Below are positions 24,456 to 35,253 of a DNA stretch of 64,000 nucleotides, piece after piece (position 1 is the first letter of the stretch; each line of letters starts with the position of its first letter). The position numbers and the translations under genes were made by a program. The notes under the pieces were generated by a model, which saw only the letters and a program-made list of their open reading frames with translations, had not been told where the DNA came from and made no database searches. The DNA lies in NCBI RefSeq assembly GCF_000382125.1, contig NZ_KB907548.1, positions 186,001-250,000 on the forward strand, read 5' to 3'. This DNA comes from Eudoraea adriatica DSM 19308. Its GTDB lineage: Bacteria > Bacteroidota > Bacteroidia > Flavobacteriales > Flavobacteriaceae.

Positions 24456-24593
24456 ATGCATAAACAAAAACAAATATTGATTATAAACCGGGATATAGCC
24501 CAAAAAGAAATTTTAAAACGTGCTACAGCATTTATTGGATATGGGATATTATTGATGCTTATATATTTGAATATCAGTAAACTAAGTAAATAA
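24456..24593 (+). CDS. Possible 45-aa single-helix membrane protein
   Basis: An ATG at 24456 opens a 45-codon frame: a basic, hydrophilic start (MHKQKQILIINRDIAQKE) and a predicted membrane helix (ATAFIGYGILLMLIYLNI), ending in KLSK. The composition is protein-like and the layout fits a small membrane protein. It sits between the divergent nitroreductase gene and ilvD. There is no homologue that I recognise, so chance cannot be excluded. Confidence 0.35.
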   Translation: MHKQKQILIINRDIAQKEILKRATAFIGYGILLMLIYLNISKLSK

Positions 24594-24652
24594 TTGTTTT
24601 ATTGAATTTGAACCAGTACTAAATGTTAAAAACATCAACTTTTTTAAACAAT

Positions 24653-24660
24653 TATCTTTG
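24653..24660 (+). promoter_or_regulatory. ilvD operon promoter -7 element
   Basis: TATCTTTG matches TAnnTTTG, 47 bp before the ilvD ATG. It lies in the 14-mer ATTATCTTTGAATT also found at the proline dehydrogenase promoter. A small dyad, ATGTT-AAA-AACAT (24623-24635), lies just upstream where a regulator could bind. No T-box or long Leu/Ile/Val leader peptide was seen. Confidence 0.5.
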
Positions 24661-24707
24661 AATTCTATAGCCATTAAGAGCTATTGGAATTTAAGAGAAC
24701 CTTTTTA

Positions 24708-26384
24708 ATGGAATTGAACAAATACAGTAAAAATGTAACACAGGATCCAACGCAACCTGCCGCCCAGGCAATGTTATATGCACTTGGATTAAAAGAGGAG
24801 GATTTACAAAAACCCTTTATTGGAATTGGAAGTACGGGTTATGAGGGGAATCCCTGTAATATGCATCTAAACGATCTTGCGCAGGAAGTAAAGCAAGGAG
24901 TGCAGGAAAATAATTTAGTTGGACTTGTATTTAATACTATAGGCGTAAGTGACGGGATTTCCATGGGGACATATGGAATGAGGTACTCATTGCCTTCACG
25001 AGATATTATAGCCGATTCCATGGAAACAGTAGTTCAGGCTATGAATTATGATGGCCTGGTAACCGTTGTGGGGTGTGATAAAAATATGCCAGGGGCTTTG
25101 ATGGCTATGATTCGCTTAAACAGGCCTTCAATACTGGTCTATGGTGGGACCATTGCTTCCGGATGTTTTAAAGATAAAAAACTCGATATTGTTTCTGCAT
25201 TTGAGGCCTGGGGTGAAAAAGTTGCCGGGACTATGAATGACTCAGAATTTAAAAATATTATTCAAAATGCATGCCCCGGGGCAGGAGCATGTGGTGGAAT
25301 GTATACTGCTAACACCATGGCCTCTGCAATAGAAGCTTTAGGGATGGCATTACCTTATAATTCTTCAAACCCTGCCATTGGTAAGGAAAAGCATGAAGAT
25401 TGTATGAATTCAGGAAAGGCAATGTGGCATTTGATAGAAAAGGATATTAAACCAAGCGACATTATTACCCGAAAGTCATTCGAAAATGCAATTCGGTTAA
25501 TAACCGTTATGGGAGGGTCTACAAATGCGGTATTGCACTTTTTGGCAATTGCAAAAGCTGCTGGAATTGATTTCACTTTGGATGATTTTCAAAAAATAAG
25601 CGATACTACTCCTTTTCTGGCAGACTTAAAGCCAAGCGGAAAATATTTAATGGAAGATATACACCGGGTAGGTGGCACTCCTGCGGTATTGAAATTCATG
25701 CTTGAAAATGGAATGCTCCATGGCGAATGCTTAACAGTCACAGGTAAGACAATTGCTGAAAACTTGGCAGATTTACCGAGTTTGAAACCCGGGCAGAAAG
25801 TTGTTAAATCACTTCAGGATCCAATTAAGGAAACCGGGCATTTACGAATTCTCTATGGGAACCTGGCAAAGGATGGAGCAGTTGCAAAAATTACAGGAAA
25901 GGAAGGGCTTCATTTTACAGGTCCCGCAAAAGTTTTTGACGATGAGTTTAAAGCCAATGCGGGCATTGGTAAAGGATTGGTAAATAAGGGAGATGTAGTT
26001 GTGATAAGATACGAAGGACCCAAAGGTGGTCCGGGAATGCCTGAAATGTTGAAGCCAACCGCCGCAATTATGGGAGCGGGACTCGGAAAAGAGGTTGCAT
26101 TAATCACCGATGGACGCTTTTCAGGTGGCACTCATGGTTTTGTTGTTGGGCATATATCACCGGAGGCTCAGGAGGGTGGTACCATAGCTTTGCTGGAAGA
26201 CGGTGATATTATAACAATTGATGCGGAAAAAAATAGCATTTCAGTAGATTTAACGGAAAATGAAATTAACAAAAGGCGTGCAAAATGGAAACAGCCCGCA
26301 CTTAAAGTTAATCGGGGAAGCTTGTATAAATATGCCAAAACAGTTTCTTCTGCCTCTCAAGGTTGTGTTACAGATGAATTTTAA
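24708..26384 (+). CDS. ilvD: Dihydroxy-acid dehydratase
   Basis: IlvD dehydrates 2,3-dihydroxy-isovalerate or -methylvalerate to the 2-oxoacid precursors of valine/leucine or isoleucine. The protein has 558 aa from the ATG at 24708 (a TTG at 24684 opens the frame but adds atypical residues). Fe-S cysteines are in [23 protein letters not shown] and [17 protein letters not shown]; the C-terminal [20 protein letters not shown] is characteristic. First gene of the ilvDBNC-gapN run, 60 bp before ilvB. Confidence 0.96.
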   Translation: MELNKYSKNVTQDPTQPAAQAMLYALGLKEEDLQKPFIGIGSTGYEGNPCNMHLNDLAQEVKQGVQENNLVGLVFNTIGVSDGISMGTYGMRYSLPSRDIIADSMETVVQAMNYDGLVTVVGCDKNMPGALMAMIRLNRPSILVYGGTIASGCFKDKKLDIVSAFEAWGEKVAGTMNDSEFKNIIQNACPGAGACGGMYTANTMASAIEALGMALPYNSSNPAIGKEKHEDCMNSGKAMWHLIEKDIKPSDIITRKSFENAIRLITVMGGSTNAVLHFLAIAKAAGIDFTLDDFQKISDTTPFLADLKPSGKYLMEDIHRVGGTPAVLKFMLENGMLHGECLTVTGKTIAENLADLPSLKPGQKVVKSLQDPIKETGHLRILYGNLAKDGAVAKITGKEGLHFTGPAKVFDDEFKANAGIGKGLVNKGDVVVIRYEGPKGGPGMPEMLKPTAAIMGAGLGKEVALITDGRFSGGTHGFVVGHISPEAQEGGTIALLEDGDIITIDAEKNSISVDLTENEINKRRAKWKQPALKVNRGSLYKYAKTVSSASQGCVTDEF

Positions 26385-26444
26385 GTTGTCATTCAAGTTG
26401 TTTTGCTTTATATCTATTAGGGTTAGAGCATTTAATAAAATATA

Positions 26445-28184
26445 ATGTGTATGCAAACATTAAAGGAAAAAAAACCGAAGGCGCACAATGAGGCTTCTAT
26501 GAGAATAAGTGGCGCCGAAGCAATTATCCATTGTCTTCTTGCAGAGGATGTGAATCTGATATATGGCTATCCCGGCGGTGCTATAATGCCGGTGTATGAT
26601 GAGTTATATAAATTTCAGGATAAACTTCAGCATGTACTCACCAGGCATGAGCAGGGAGCTACTCATGCAGCGCAGGGTTTTGCCCGTGTTACGGGAAAAG
26701 TGGGAGTTGCAATAGCAACTTCAGGGCCCGGTGCAACAAACTTGGTGACGGGTCTTGCTGACGCCCAGATAGACTCCACACCAATGGTTTGCATTACCGG
26801 GCAAGTGCCGCGGCATTTACTGGGATCAGATGCATTTCAGGAAACGGATATCATTGGAATATCTACGCCGGTAACGAAATGGAACTATCAGATTACCAAA
26901 GCTTCTGAAATTCCGGAAATTATGGCAAAAGCCTTTTATATTGCCAAATCGGGTCGTCCCGGCCCTGTATTAATTGATATTACCAAGAATGCTCAATTTG
27001 AAGAGTTTGATTTTAGCTATAGCCGATGCATTGGGGTTAGAAGTTATAAACCAAGCCCAAAACCTGATATGGCAAAAATTGAATCTGCAGCAGAACTTAT
27101 AAACAATGCCAGGAAACCATATATTGTTTTTGGTCATGGTGTAATTTTGGGAAAAGCAGAAAATCAACTTCGAACTTTAGTAGAAAAAGCAGGAATCCCT
27201 GCGGCATGGACTATTTTAGGTTTATCCGCTTTGGATACGGATCATCCTTTGAATGTAGGAATGGTGGGAATGCATGGAAACTATGGTCCTAACGTGCTTA
27301 CTAATGAGTGTGATGTGCTTATTGCTATTGGTATGCGATTTGATGACAGGGTTACCGGAAATCTGGATACTTATGCAAAACAGGCCAAGGTCATACATTT
27401 TGAGATAGATCCTGCCGAAATAGATAAAAATGTAATGGCCGATATTGCTATTTTGGGGAATGCCCAGGAATCACTCGACCTATTATTGCCACTAATTAAA
27501 GAAAATAAGCATGATAAATGGCACAATGAGTTTAAAAAATGTTACGAAGAAGAATATGAGGCAGTGATTAAAAATGATCTTTATCCTACGAAAGAAGGAC
27601 TTACAATGGGTGAGGTTATTGAGGAAATAAATCTGGCTTCAGAAAATATGGCTGTCATTGTTACAGATGTGGGACAACATCAAATGATAGCATGCAGGTA
27701 CGCCAAATTCAAACAAACAAAAAGTAACATTACATCAGGAGGCCTGGGTACAATGGGATTTGCACTACCTGCAGCCATTGGGGCAAAAATGGGCGCAATG
27801 AACCGAGAAGTAGTAGCAATTATAGGCGATGGAGGCTACCAAATGACCATACAGGAATTGGCTACTATTTTCCAGAATAAAACTCCGGTAAAAATTGTTG
27901 TATTAAACAATGGTCATCTTGGTATGGTAAGGCAGTGGCAGGAATTATTTTTCGAACGCAGGTATGCATCAACCGTAATGACTAACCCTGACTTTGTTAA
28001 AATAGCAGAAGGATATCGAATCGAAGCAAAAAGGGTTAAAGAACGCAAGGATCTTAAACCAACTATTCAGGAGATGATGGCATCTAAGGAGCCGTTCTTT
28101 CTGGAAGTATGTGTTGAAAATGAAGATAACGTCTTTCCTATGATACCTTCTGGAGCATCTGTTTCAGATATTCGTTTAAAATAA
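26445..28184 (+). CDS. ilvB: Acetolactate synthase large (catalytic) subunit
   Basis: A 579-aa TPP enzyme condensing pyruvate with pyruvate or 2-oxobutyrate. Landmarks are GYPGGAIMPVYDEL, the catalytic Glu in LTRHEQGATHAAQGFARVTG, the FAD/middle domain around residues 205-345 and the TPP motif GDGGYQMTIQELAT with NNGHLGMVRQWQE. The ATG at 26445 is followed by a second in-frame ATG two codons on; either may serve. Six bases separate it from ilvN, so the two subunits are co-translated. Confidence 0.95.
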   Translation: MCMQTLKEKKPKAHNEASMRISGAEAIIHCLLAEDVNLIYGYPGGAIMPVYDELYKFQDKLQHVLTRHEQGATHAAQGFARVTGKVGVAIATSGPGATNLVTGLADAQIDSTPMVCITGQVPRHLLGSDAFQETDIIGISTPVTKWNYQITKASEIPEIMAKAFYIAKSGRPGPVLIDITKNAQFEEFDFSYSRCIGVRSYKPSPKPDMAKIESAAELINNARKPYIVFGHGVILGKAENQLRTLVEKAGIPAAWTILGLSALDTDHPLNVGMVGMHGNYGPNVLTNECDVLIAIGMRFDDRVTGNLDTYAKQAKVIHFEIDPAEIDKNVMADIAILGNAQESLDLLLPLIKENKHDKWHNEFKKCYEEEYEAVIKNDLYPTKEGLTMGEVIEEINLASENMAVIVTDVGQHQMIACRYAKFKQTKSNITSGGLGTMGFALPAAIGAKMGAMNREVVAIIGDGGYQMTIQELATIFQNKTPVKIVVLNNGHLGMVRQWQELFFERRYASTVMTNPDFVKIAEGYRIEAKRVKERKDLKPTIQEMMASKEPFFLEVCVENEDNVFPMIPSGASVSDIRLK

Positions 28185-28190
28185 ATAAGC

Positions 28191-28718
28191 ATGGAGAAAA
28201 AGTGGTTTACCATATCAGTATATTCTGAAAATAATGTTGGATTGCTCAACAGGATCTCAGGAATATTTTTAAAGAGACACATTAATATAGAGAGTTTAAA
28301 TGTCTCAAAATCAGAAATTGAACACATATCCAAATTTACTATTGTAATTAATACAACAGAAGATTGGACGCGTAAAATAGTTGCACAAATAGAAAAGCAA
28401 ATTGAAGTAATAAAAGCATTTTACCATACGGATGAGGAGACTATCTATCAGGAATCTGCTCTTTTTAAAATAGCTTCACATCTTTTATTTGATGAACCTC
28501 AGATACAAAATATTATTTCCGAAAGTAAATCCAAAATTGTAACTGTGTCTCGCGAATATTTTGTTTTGGCCAAAACAGGCAGAAGGCATGAAATTGATGA
28601 GATGCACGATAGTCTGGAACCATTTGGGATAATGCAATTTGTTCGCTCAGGCAGAATAACTGTTACAAAAGCGGAAATGCCAATTACTTCTATGATAAAT
28701 GAATTTTATCAATCTTAA
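28191..28718 (+). CDS. ilvN: Acetolactate synthase small (regulatory) subunit
   Basis: A 175-aa regulatory subunit. Residues about 4-80 form an ACT domain (FTISVYSENNVGLLNRISGI) that binds valine for feedback inhibition. Residues about 85-170 are the ALS small-subunit C-terminal domain, including REYFVLAKTGRRHEIDEM and GIMQFVRSGRI. The gene immediately follows ilvB. The Asn and Gly of the valine site motif (NNVGLLNRI) are present, so valine sensitivity is likely. Confidence 0.93.
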   Translation: MEKKWFTISVYSENNVGLLNRISGIFLKRHINIESLNVSKSEIEHISKFTIVINTTEDWTRKIVAQIEKQIEVIKAFYHTDEETIYQESALFKIASHLLFDEPQIQNIISESKSKIVTVSREYFVLAKTGRRHEIDEMHDSLEPFGIMQFVRSGRITVTKAEMPITSMINEFYQS

Positions 28719-28759
28719 TTTTTTAGAGCTTTAAAAACTAACTAATATTAAAAATAAAT

Positions 28760-30235
28760 ATGACAAATTATTTTAATACCCTATCCCTAAGAGACAAATT
28801 ATTACAACTGGGTAAATGCCGGTTTATGGAATCAAATGAATTTTCGGAAGGAGTTAAAGCTCTAAAATCCAAAAAGATTGTCATTATAGGTTGTGGAGCG
28901 CAGGGTTTAAACCAGGGTTTAAATATGAGGGATTCCGGATTAGATATTTCATATACACTAAGAGAAGCTGCTATCACCGAAAAAAGGCAGTCTTATAAAA
29001 ATGCCAGTGAGAATGGTTTTGATGTAGGAACCTATGAAAAAATGGTACCTGATGCAGATCTTGTCATAAATTTAACTCCGGACAAGCAACATACTTCCGT
29101 TATTAATGCCGTAATGCCCTTAATGAAAAAAGGAGCGACATTGTCTTATTCGCATGGGTTTAATATTGTAGAAGAAGGTATGCAAATACGCAAGGATCTC
29201 ACAGTAATCATGGTTGCTCCTAAATGTCCCGGTTCAGAAGTCAGGGAAGAATACAAAAGGGGCTTTGGGGTTCCTACCCTGATAGCCGTACATCCGGACA
29301 ATGACCCTAAAGGAAAGGGATACGAACAGGCTAAGGCTTATGCAGTTGCTACCGGAGGCCATAGGGCTGGTGTCCTGGAGTCTTCTTTCGTTGCCGAAGT
29401 TAAATCTGATTTAATGGGGGAGCAAACCATTCTTTGTGGCTTATTGCAGACAGGATCAATTCTTTGTTTTGATAAAATGATAGAGAAAGGTGTAAATCCG
29501 GGCTATGCTTCTAAACTTATTCAGTACGGATGGGAAACAGTAACAGAAGGGTTAAAATACGGCGGGATCACTAATATGATGGATCGACTTTCTAATCCGG
29601 CAAAATTAAAGGCTTTTGAGTTGTCCGAAGAGTTAAAAGAAATTATGAGGCCTTTGTTTCAAAAACATATGGATGATATTATGAGCGGCCATTTCTCAAA
29701 GACCATGATGGAAGATTGGGCAAATGACGACAAAAATCTTTTGACCTGGCGTGCGGAAACCGGAGAAACTGCATTTGAAAAAACTGCTGCCGGAGCCGAT
29801 GCTATTTCTGAACAGGAATACTATGATAATGGGGTTCTAATGGTTGCCTTTGTAAGGGCAGGAGTAGAGCTGGCGTATGAATCCATGACAGAATCGGGTA
29901 TAATCGGCGAATCTGCATATTACGAATCATTACACGAAACACCACTAATTGCCAATACTATTGCCCGAAAGAAACTATTTGAAATGAATAGGGTAATATC
30001 CGATACTGCAGAATATGGTTGTTATTTATTTGATCATGCCTGCAAACCTTTATTGGGTGATTTTATGAAAAAAGTGGATATTGACGTAATAGGCACCACT
30101 TTTGGCAAAGGCAATGATAATGGAGTAGATAACGCCAGGCTAATTGCTGTAAATAAAGCACTTCGAGAACATCCTGTAGAAATTATTGGCACCAGATTAA
30201 GGGAATCAATGACGGCGATGAAACCGATCGTTTAA
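28760..30235 (+). CDS. ilvC: Ketol-acid reductoisomerase, class II
   Basis: IlvC isomerises and reduces acetolactate or acetohydroxybutyrate with NADPH and Mg. At 491 aa it is the long class II (E. coli-like) form with a duplicated knotted C-terminal domain. The dinucleotide site is [40 protein letters not shown] and [14 protein letters not shown] supply the Mg-binding acidic residues. It lies 41 bp after ilvN. Confidence 0.95.
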   Translation: MTNYFNTLSLRDKLLQLGKCRFMESNEFSEGVKALKSKKIVIIGCGAQGLNQGLNMRDSGLDISYTLREAAITEKRQSYKNASENGFDVGTYEKMVPDADLVINLTPDKQHTSVINAVMPLMKKGATLSYSHGFNIVEEGMQIRKDLTVIMVAPKCPGSEVREEYKRGFGVPTLIAVHPDNDPKGKGYEQAKAYAVATGGHRAGVLESSFVAEVKSDLMGEQTILCGLLQTGSILCFDKMIEKGVNPGYASKLIQYGWETVTEGLKYGGITNMMDRLSNPAKLKAFELSEELKEIMRPLFQKHMDDIMSGHFSKTMMEDWANDDKNLLTWRAETGETAFEKTAAGADAISEQEYYDNGVLMVAFVRAGVELAYESMTESGIIGESAYYESLHETPLIANTIARKKLFEMNRVISDTAEYGCYLFDHACKPLLGDFMKKVDIDVIGTTFGKGNDNGVDNARLIAVNKALREHPVEIIGTRLRESMTAMKPIV

Positions 30236-30288
30236 AAAAATTATTTCCACAATTTGTGAAAAATATTAGTCATTAAAAAAAGAATTAG

Positions 30289-31881
30289 ATGGAAACTACA
30301 CTTTCTATAATTCCTGAATCATTTCGTATTAACGAGCCAGTTAACCAAAAGACATATTTGTTAAATGGTGAATTAAAGGAATGGAAAGGCGCTACGGCGG
30401 AAGTCTATTCAACCATTTCGAGTACATCAGAATATTCTCCGACCTTATTAGGCTCGGTTCCGGACATGGGAGAAAAAGAAGCTTTAGATGCGCTGGATGC
30501 GGCCGTAAAAGCCTATGACCAGGGCCAGGGTGCATGGCCCACCATGAAGGTCAGAGACAGGATAGAATGTATGGAAAAGTTTGTCCGCATTATGGAGACC
30601 AAAAGAGCTGTAGTGGTCAAATATTTAATGTGGGAAATAGGAAAGACCTTACCGGATTCTGAAAAAGAATTTGACCGAACCGTTGAATACATCCACAATA
30701 CCATTGAGGAGTACAAGCAATTGGATCGTGATTCGGCGAAATTTGACAAGAATGGAGGGGTTTATGCCCATATAAGACGCGGGCCGCTAGGGGTCGTTCT
30801 TTGTCTGGGACCATATAATTATCCTTTGAATGAAACTTTTTGTTTGCTTATCCCCGCAATTATCATGGGAAATACAGCAGTTTTTAAACCTGCCAAGCAG
30901 GGGGTATTGCTAATCGCCCCATTAATAGAAGCATTTAAAGAAAGTTTTCCTAAGGGAGTAGTAAATGTCCTATTTGGTCGAGGTCGTGCTATTGCCGGGC
31001 CTATAATGAAGACCGGAAAGGTAGATGTATTGGCTCTGATTGGTCACAGTTCATCTGCCAATGCATTGCAAAACCAGCATCCGAAAAGCAACCGTCTGCG
31101 ACTTGTTTTGGGTCTGGAAGCAAAAAACCCGGCAATTGTATTACCAGACGCCAATATGGAATTGGCTATAAACGAATGTCTGGCCGGCGCATTGTCTTTC
31201 AATGGTCAGCGCTGTACCGCTCTTAAAGTGATTTACGTTCACAAGGATATTGTTGAAGAGTTCTGTGAAAAATTCTCAAAAAAAGTAGATGAACTTAAAT
31301 TCGGTAATCCATGGGATAAAGATGTGACTCTTACACCCTTACCAGAAAAAGACAAACCAGCCTATATACAGGATTTAATTGATGATGCCTTAGCTAAGGG
31401 CGCTGAAATTCTAAATCCAAAAGGGGGAGAACATTCTGAAAATTATATCTGGCCGGCTGTTCTTTATCCCGTCACCAAAGATATGAAGGTCTATGAGGAA
31501 GAACAGTTTGGACCGGTAATACCCATCCTTTCTTTTGAGGATATTCAGGAACCATTAGATGATATGGCTGAATCTAACTATGGCCAACAGGTTAGTCTAT
31601 TTGGTAGTGATGTCTATGCCTTAGCACCATTAATAGATACCCTTGCCAACCTTGTCTGCCGCGTGAATCTCAATAGTTCATGTCAGCGCGGGCCAGATGT
31701 TTATCCCTTTACTGGGAGAAAGGATTCTGCAGTTGCCACATTAAGTGTTCATGATGCATTGCGATCCTTCTCTATAAGGACATTTGTAGCCTCAAAGGAT
31801 ACGGAATTAAATAATGAAATTCTGGAAAAGTTATTAGAAACCAAACTTTCTAATTTTATTAGTACAGACTATCTTTTATAA
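30289..31881 (+). CDS. gapN: NADP-dependent glyceraldehyde-3-phosphate dehydrogenase-like ALDH
   Basis: A 530-aa aldehyde dehydrogenase of the non-phosphorylating GapN group, which oxidises glyceraldehyde-3-phosphate to 3-phosphoglycerate and makes NADPH. The cofactor region is [20 protein letters not shown] with FKPAKQG; the catalytic Cys is in [15 protein letters not shown] and the Glu in [11 protein letters not shown]. It sits 53 bp after ilvC as the last gene of the run. NADPH supply for IlvC would be a rational link, but this is inference; another ALDH substrate cannot be excluded. Confidence 0.8.
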   Translation: METTLSIIPESFRINEPVNQKTYLLNGELKEWKGATAEVYSTISSTSEYSPTLLGSVPDMGEKEALDALDAAVKAYDQGQGAWPTMKVRDRIECMEKFVRIMETKRAVVVKYLMWEIGKTLPDSEKEFDRTVEYIHNTIEEYKQLDRDSAKFDKNGGVYAHIRRGPLGVVLCLGPYNYPLNETFCLLIPAIIMGNTAVFKPAKQGVLLIAPLIEAFKESFPKGVVNVLFGRGRAIAGPIMKTGKVDVLALIGHSSSANALQNQHPKSNRLRLVLGLEAKNPAIVLPDANMELAINECLAGALSFNGQRCTALKVIYVHKDIVEEFCEKFSKKVDELKFGNPWDKDVTLTPLPEKDKPAYIQDLIDDALAKGAEILNPKGGEHSENYIWPAVLYPVTKDMKVYEEEQFGPVIPILSFEDIQEPLDDMAESNYGQQVSLFGSDVYALAPLIDTLANLVCRVNLNSSCQRGPDVYPFTGRKDSAVATLSVHDALRSFSIRTFVASKDTELNNEILEKLLETKLSNFISTDYLL

Positions 31882-31951
31882 TTCCGTTAAGCAGGAATTT
31901 CGAGTGAAAAGCATATCTAAATTGCTAATTGTAGGCTAAATATGTTGCTTC

Positions 31952-33007
31952 CTAGATATGTGAGGCCAGCCAATCTCCAACTTCACTTGTTTTATAAGCT
32001 CTGCCACCTTCGGCTAAATCTTCAGTAACAATGCCTTCGGAAAGGGATTTATTAACCACCTTACGTATTGCCTCAGCCTCCTCAGACAAATTGAATCCAT
32101 CAAATAACATGGCTGCGGATAATACTGTTGCAAGTGGATTAGCTATGTCTTTACCTGCTGCCTGGGGATAGGATCCATGAATGGGTTCATATAAAGCAAT
32201 CTTTTCACCAATAGAAGCGGAAGGCATTAGTCCCATAGAGCCAGAAATAACAGAAGCTTCATCTGTCAGAATATCGCCAAACAGGTTTTCAGTTATTAAT
32301 ACGTCGTATTCACTGGGCCATTGAACAAGTCTCATAGCCACGGCATCAACAAATTCATAAGATACTTTGACATCAGGGTAGTCTTTTTCCATAGCCTGTA
32401 CGGTTTCGCGCCATAAACGCGAAGATTCCAGTACATTGGCTTTATCCACACAACATAGACGTTTGGAGCGTTTCTCTGCCATCTCAAATCCTTTTTTTGC
32501 CAGACGCTGTATTTCTTTTCGTGTATAAGTGCATGTGTCATAAGCTGTGTCGCCATTATCTTCCCTTCCGCGTTTCCCAAAATAGATACCACCGGTAAGT
32601 TCTCTTAAAAATACGAGATCCGTACCTTCAATTCGCTCTCTTTTTAAAGGTGATTTGTCAATTAGAGATGGGAATGTAAATGTAGGCCTGACATTTGCAA
32701 ATAATCCCAGCTTTTGTCGCATTCTTAGTAAACCTTGTTCAGGGCGGACTTTTGCCGATGGATCGTTGTCGTATTTGGGATGGCCAATGGCGCCAAAGAG
32801 CACAGCATCTGAAGTAGCGCAAATATTATGGGTTTCATCAGGGTAGGGGTCCCCGACAGCATCAATAGCTGCAGCCCCTGTTAGAGCGGGTCTCCAATTT
32901 ATTTCGTGATTATATTTTTTAGCCAGTGCATCACATACTTTTACTGCCTGATCTATCACTTCGGGTCCAATGCCGTCTCCGGCTAAGAGTGCTATATTTA
33001 ATTTCAT
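31952..33007 (-). CDS. leuB: 3-isopropylmalate dehydrogenase
   Basis: A 351-aa NAD-dependent decarboxylating dehydrogenase, last step of the leucine-specific pathway. The N terminus NIALLAGDGIGPEVIDQAVK is followed by LLRMRQKLGLFANVRPT, RELTGGIYFGKRG, the catalytic-Lys region CCVDKANVLESSRLW and the cofactor loop EPIHGSYPQAAGKDIANPLA, which is the NAD-preferring LeuB type. It is the last gene of leuC-leuD-leuA-leuB and converges with gapN across 70 bp. Confidence 0.95.
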   Translation of the reverse strand: MKLNIALLAGDGIGPEVIDQAVKVCDALAKKYNHEINWRPALTGAAAIDAVGDPYPDETHNICATSDAVLFGAIGHPKYDNDPSAKVRPEQGLLRMRQKLGLFANVRPTFTFPSLIDKSPLKRERIEGTDLVFLRELTGGIYFGKRGREDNGDTAYDTCTYTRKEIQRLAKKGFEMAEKRSKRLCCVDKANVLESSRLWRETVQAMEKDYPDVKVSYEFVDAVAMRLVQWPSEYDVLITENLFGDILTDEASVISGSMGLMPSASIGEKIALYEPIHGSYPQAAGKDIANPLATVLSAAMLFDGFNLSEEAEAIRKVVNKSLSEGIVTEDLAEGGRAYKTSEVGDWLASHI

Positions 33008-33058
33008 CTTATTTCTGAGGTCTGGTTAGTAGAAAATACTTATGTTTATTGAGATAAT

Positions 33059-34576
33059 TTATATAATATTCAACATTTTTTCGGTTGCTTTTATGGCTGA
33101 AACTGTCTGATCCGAATCCAAACCACGGGTAATAAATTCCTTTCCATTATCCTGCCAGGTAATGATAGTCTCGCATAGGGCATCAGAGTTACTTCCGGGT
33201 GGTATGCGCACAGCATAATCTGTAAGAATCGGAAGCGCTGTTTTTTTTGATTTATAGACTTTTCTCAGCGCATTCATGAAGGCATCAAACTGTCCATCTC
33301 CCTGGGCATTTTCCTCATAGGATTCTCCGTCTATTTCAACAGCCACAGTTGTAGAAGGTTTAAGCCCTTTGGAATGGGTAAGCACATAGGATTTAACGAA
33401 AACTTTTTGCTGATAGGATTCACTATCCAAAACATCCGAAATGATATAAGGAAGGTCCTCCTTAGTTACTTTCTCTTTTTTATCTCCCAGCTCAATAATT
33501 CGTTGTGTTACTCTTTTTACCTCCTCATCATTTAAGGTGAGCCCTAATTCCTGTAGATTTTTCTGAATATTGGCTTTCCCCGAGGTTTTACCCAGAGCAT
33601 ATTTGCGCTTTCTTCCGAAACGTTCCGGCAATAAATCATTAAAGTATAAATTCTTTTTATTGTCTCCATCCGCATGTATGCCAGCTGTTTGTGTAAAAAC
33701 ATTGTCTCCTACGATAGGCTTGTTCGCCGGAATACCAAACCCGGTAAATGTTGATACTATTTTGCTGACTTTAAAAAGGGAAGACTCATCTACACTAATC
33801 TGGATTTCCGGCATGAAGTCATTTATTACTGCAACCACACTTGCAAGCGGAGCATTACCCGCTCGTTCTCCCATGCCATTTATTGTAAGATGCAGTCCAT
33901 GGCAGCCGCCCTTCAGAGCCTCCATAACATTGGCGACGCTTAAGTCATAATCGTTATGGCCGTGAAAATCAAAATGTATATTGGGGTACCGTGAAACAAT
34001 TTGTGAGATAAAATCTAATGTTTCTGCATGCGTCAAAATACCCAGAGTATCCGGTAATAATATTCTTTTAATTGGTTGGGTCGAAAGGAAGTCGAGATAT
34101 TGAAATACGTATTCAGGTGAATTACGCATCCCATTACTCCAGTCCTCGAGATAGACGTTTGTTGTGATCCCTTGTTTTTCAGCCAGGTGGAGTACATGGC
34201 CAATATCGGAAAAATGTTCCTCTGGTGTTTTTTTTAGCTGATATTTTAAATGGTTTAATGACCCTTTGGTTAAAAGGTTTTGAACTTTGGCACCGGTCTT
34301 TTCCATCCATTTGAGAGAAAGACCATCATCTACAAATGTAAGCACTTCAATGCGATCCAAATACCCTACACTTTTTGCCCATGCGGTTATTTGCTCAACG
34401 GACTTAAATTCACCCTCAGAAACTCTGGCTGAAGCAATTTCAATGCGATCTACTTTTAATTCATCCAATAAAAGTTTGGCCAGGGTAAGTTTTTCAGCAG
34501 CAGTAAAGGATACACCCGAGGTTTGTTCGCCATCCCTCAATGTGGTATCCATTATTTCAATCTTCCTCTTATTCAT
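33059..34576 (-). CDS. 2-isopropylmalate synthase/citramalate synthase family enzyme
   Basis: A 505-aa DRE-TIM metallolyase: MDTTLRDGEQTSGVSF at the N terminus, the metal-binding HGH motif in DFHGHNDYDLSV and GMGERAGNAPLASVVAV. The C-terminal third (about 370-505) is the LeuA-type allosteric domain that binds the end product. Position between leuD and leuB argues for leucine synthesis (acetyl-CoA plus 2-oxoisovalerate). The N-terminal sequence is, however, of the LeuA/CimA mixed subgroup, and no threonine deaminase is in the cluster, so citramalate synthase (acetyl-CoA plus pyruvate, for isoleucine) is a real alternative. Confidence 0.85.
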   Translation of the reverse strand: MNKRKIEIMDTTLRDGEQTSGVSFTAAEKLTLAKLLLDELKVDRIEIASARVSEGEFKSVEQITAWAKSVGYLDRIEVLTFVDDGLSLKWMEKTGAKVQNLLTKGSLNHLKYQLKKTPEEHFSDIGHVLHLAEKQGITTNVYLEDWSNGMRNSPEYVFQYLDFLSTQPIKRILLPDTLGILTHAETLDFISQIVSRYPNIHFDFHGHNDYDLSVANVMEALKGGCHGLHLTINGMGERAGNAPLASVVAVINDFMPEIQISVDESSLFKVSKIVSTFTGFGIPANKPIVGDNVFTQTAGIHADGDNKKNLYFNDLLPERFGRKRKYALGKTSGKANIQKNLQELGLTLNDEEVKRVTQRIIELGDKKEKVTKEDLPYIISDVLDSESYQQKVFVKSYVLTHSKGLKPSTTVAVEIDGESYEENAQGDGQFDAFMNALRKVYKSKKTALPILTDYAVRIPPGSNSDALCETIITWQDNGKEFITRGLDSDQTVSAIKATEKMLNII

Positions 34577-34618
34577 GTACAGGGTTAATGACTTATGTGG
34601 TTTTATTTTATTTAATTT

Positions 34619-35215
34619 TTAAAGAGGTGTGTCCTTGGCAAATGATTCAATTTCATTCTTAATATTTAGCAAGTAATCAATATCATCAAATCCGTTGAGC
34701 AGATTTTCCTTTTTGTAGTCATTTATTTCAAAGCTTTCCTTTTCTCCTGTCGACTTAATAGTAAAGGTTTGTTCCGGAAGATTGACTTCAAATTCAGTGT
34801 TTGGATCCGATTCAATCGCTTCAAAAATCTTTATGAGAAAGTCTGGACTTACCTGAACAGGTAATACACCAATATTCATGCAATTTCCTCTGAAAATATC
34901 AGCAAAAAAACTACTTACAACACATCGAAAGCCATAATCATAAATAGCCCATGCAGCGTGCTCTCTTGAAGATCCGGATCCAAAATTTGCCCCACCAACC
35001 AATATTTTGCCACTATAGATAGGATTGTTCAGTACAAATTGTTCTTTTGGAGTATTGTCCGGATGATACCTCCAATCGCGAAACAGGTTATCACCAAAAC
35101 CCTTTCTTTCGGTAGCCTTAAGAAACCTTGCGGGGATAATCTGATCCGTATCCACATTTTCAATCGGCAGAGGCACGGCTGTAGTGCTTAAAACTTTAAA
35201 TTTATCGTATGCCAT
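34619..35215 (-). CDS. leuD: 3-isopropylmalate dehydratase small subunit
   Basis: A 198-aa swivel-domain subunit that pairs with LeuC to isomerise 2- to 3-isopropylmalate. The substrate-contact segment [20 protein letters not shown] is intact, and [19 protein letters not shown] is the usual N terminus. Spacing is 38 bp after leuC and 42 bp before the leuA-like gene. It could also serve citraconate/2-methylmalate if the neighbouring synthase makes citramalate. Confidence 0.95.
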   Translation of the reverse strand: MAYDKFKVLSTTAVPLPIENVDTDQIIPARFLKATERKGFGDNLFRDWRYHPDNTPKEQFVLNNPIYSGKILVGGANFGSGSSREHAAWAIYDYGFRCVVSSFFADIFRGNCMNIGVLPVQVSPDFLIKIFEAIESDPNTEFEVNLPEQTFTIKSTGEKESFEINDYKKENLLNGFDDIDYLLNIKNEIESFAKDTPL

Positions 35216-35253
35216 TATTATTTTTTTGTTTCCGTTTAATTATTGATATAAAA

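Noticed and set aside
24623-24661. Short Leu/Thr-containing frame before ilvD as an attenuation leader peptide
   Set aside because: It overlaps the proposed -7 box, is only 12 codons, and there is no terminator/antiterminator pair after it.
31880-31899. Hairpin AATTCC/GGAATT between gapN and leuB as terminator
   Set aside because: Only six A/T-rich base pairs with no U tract.
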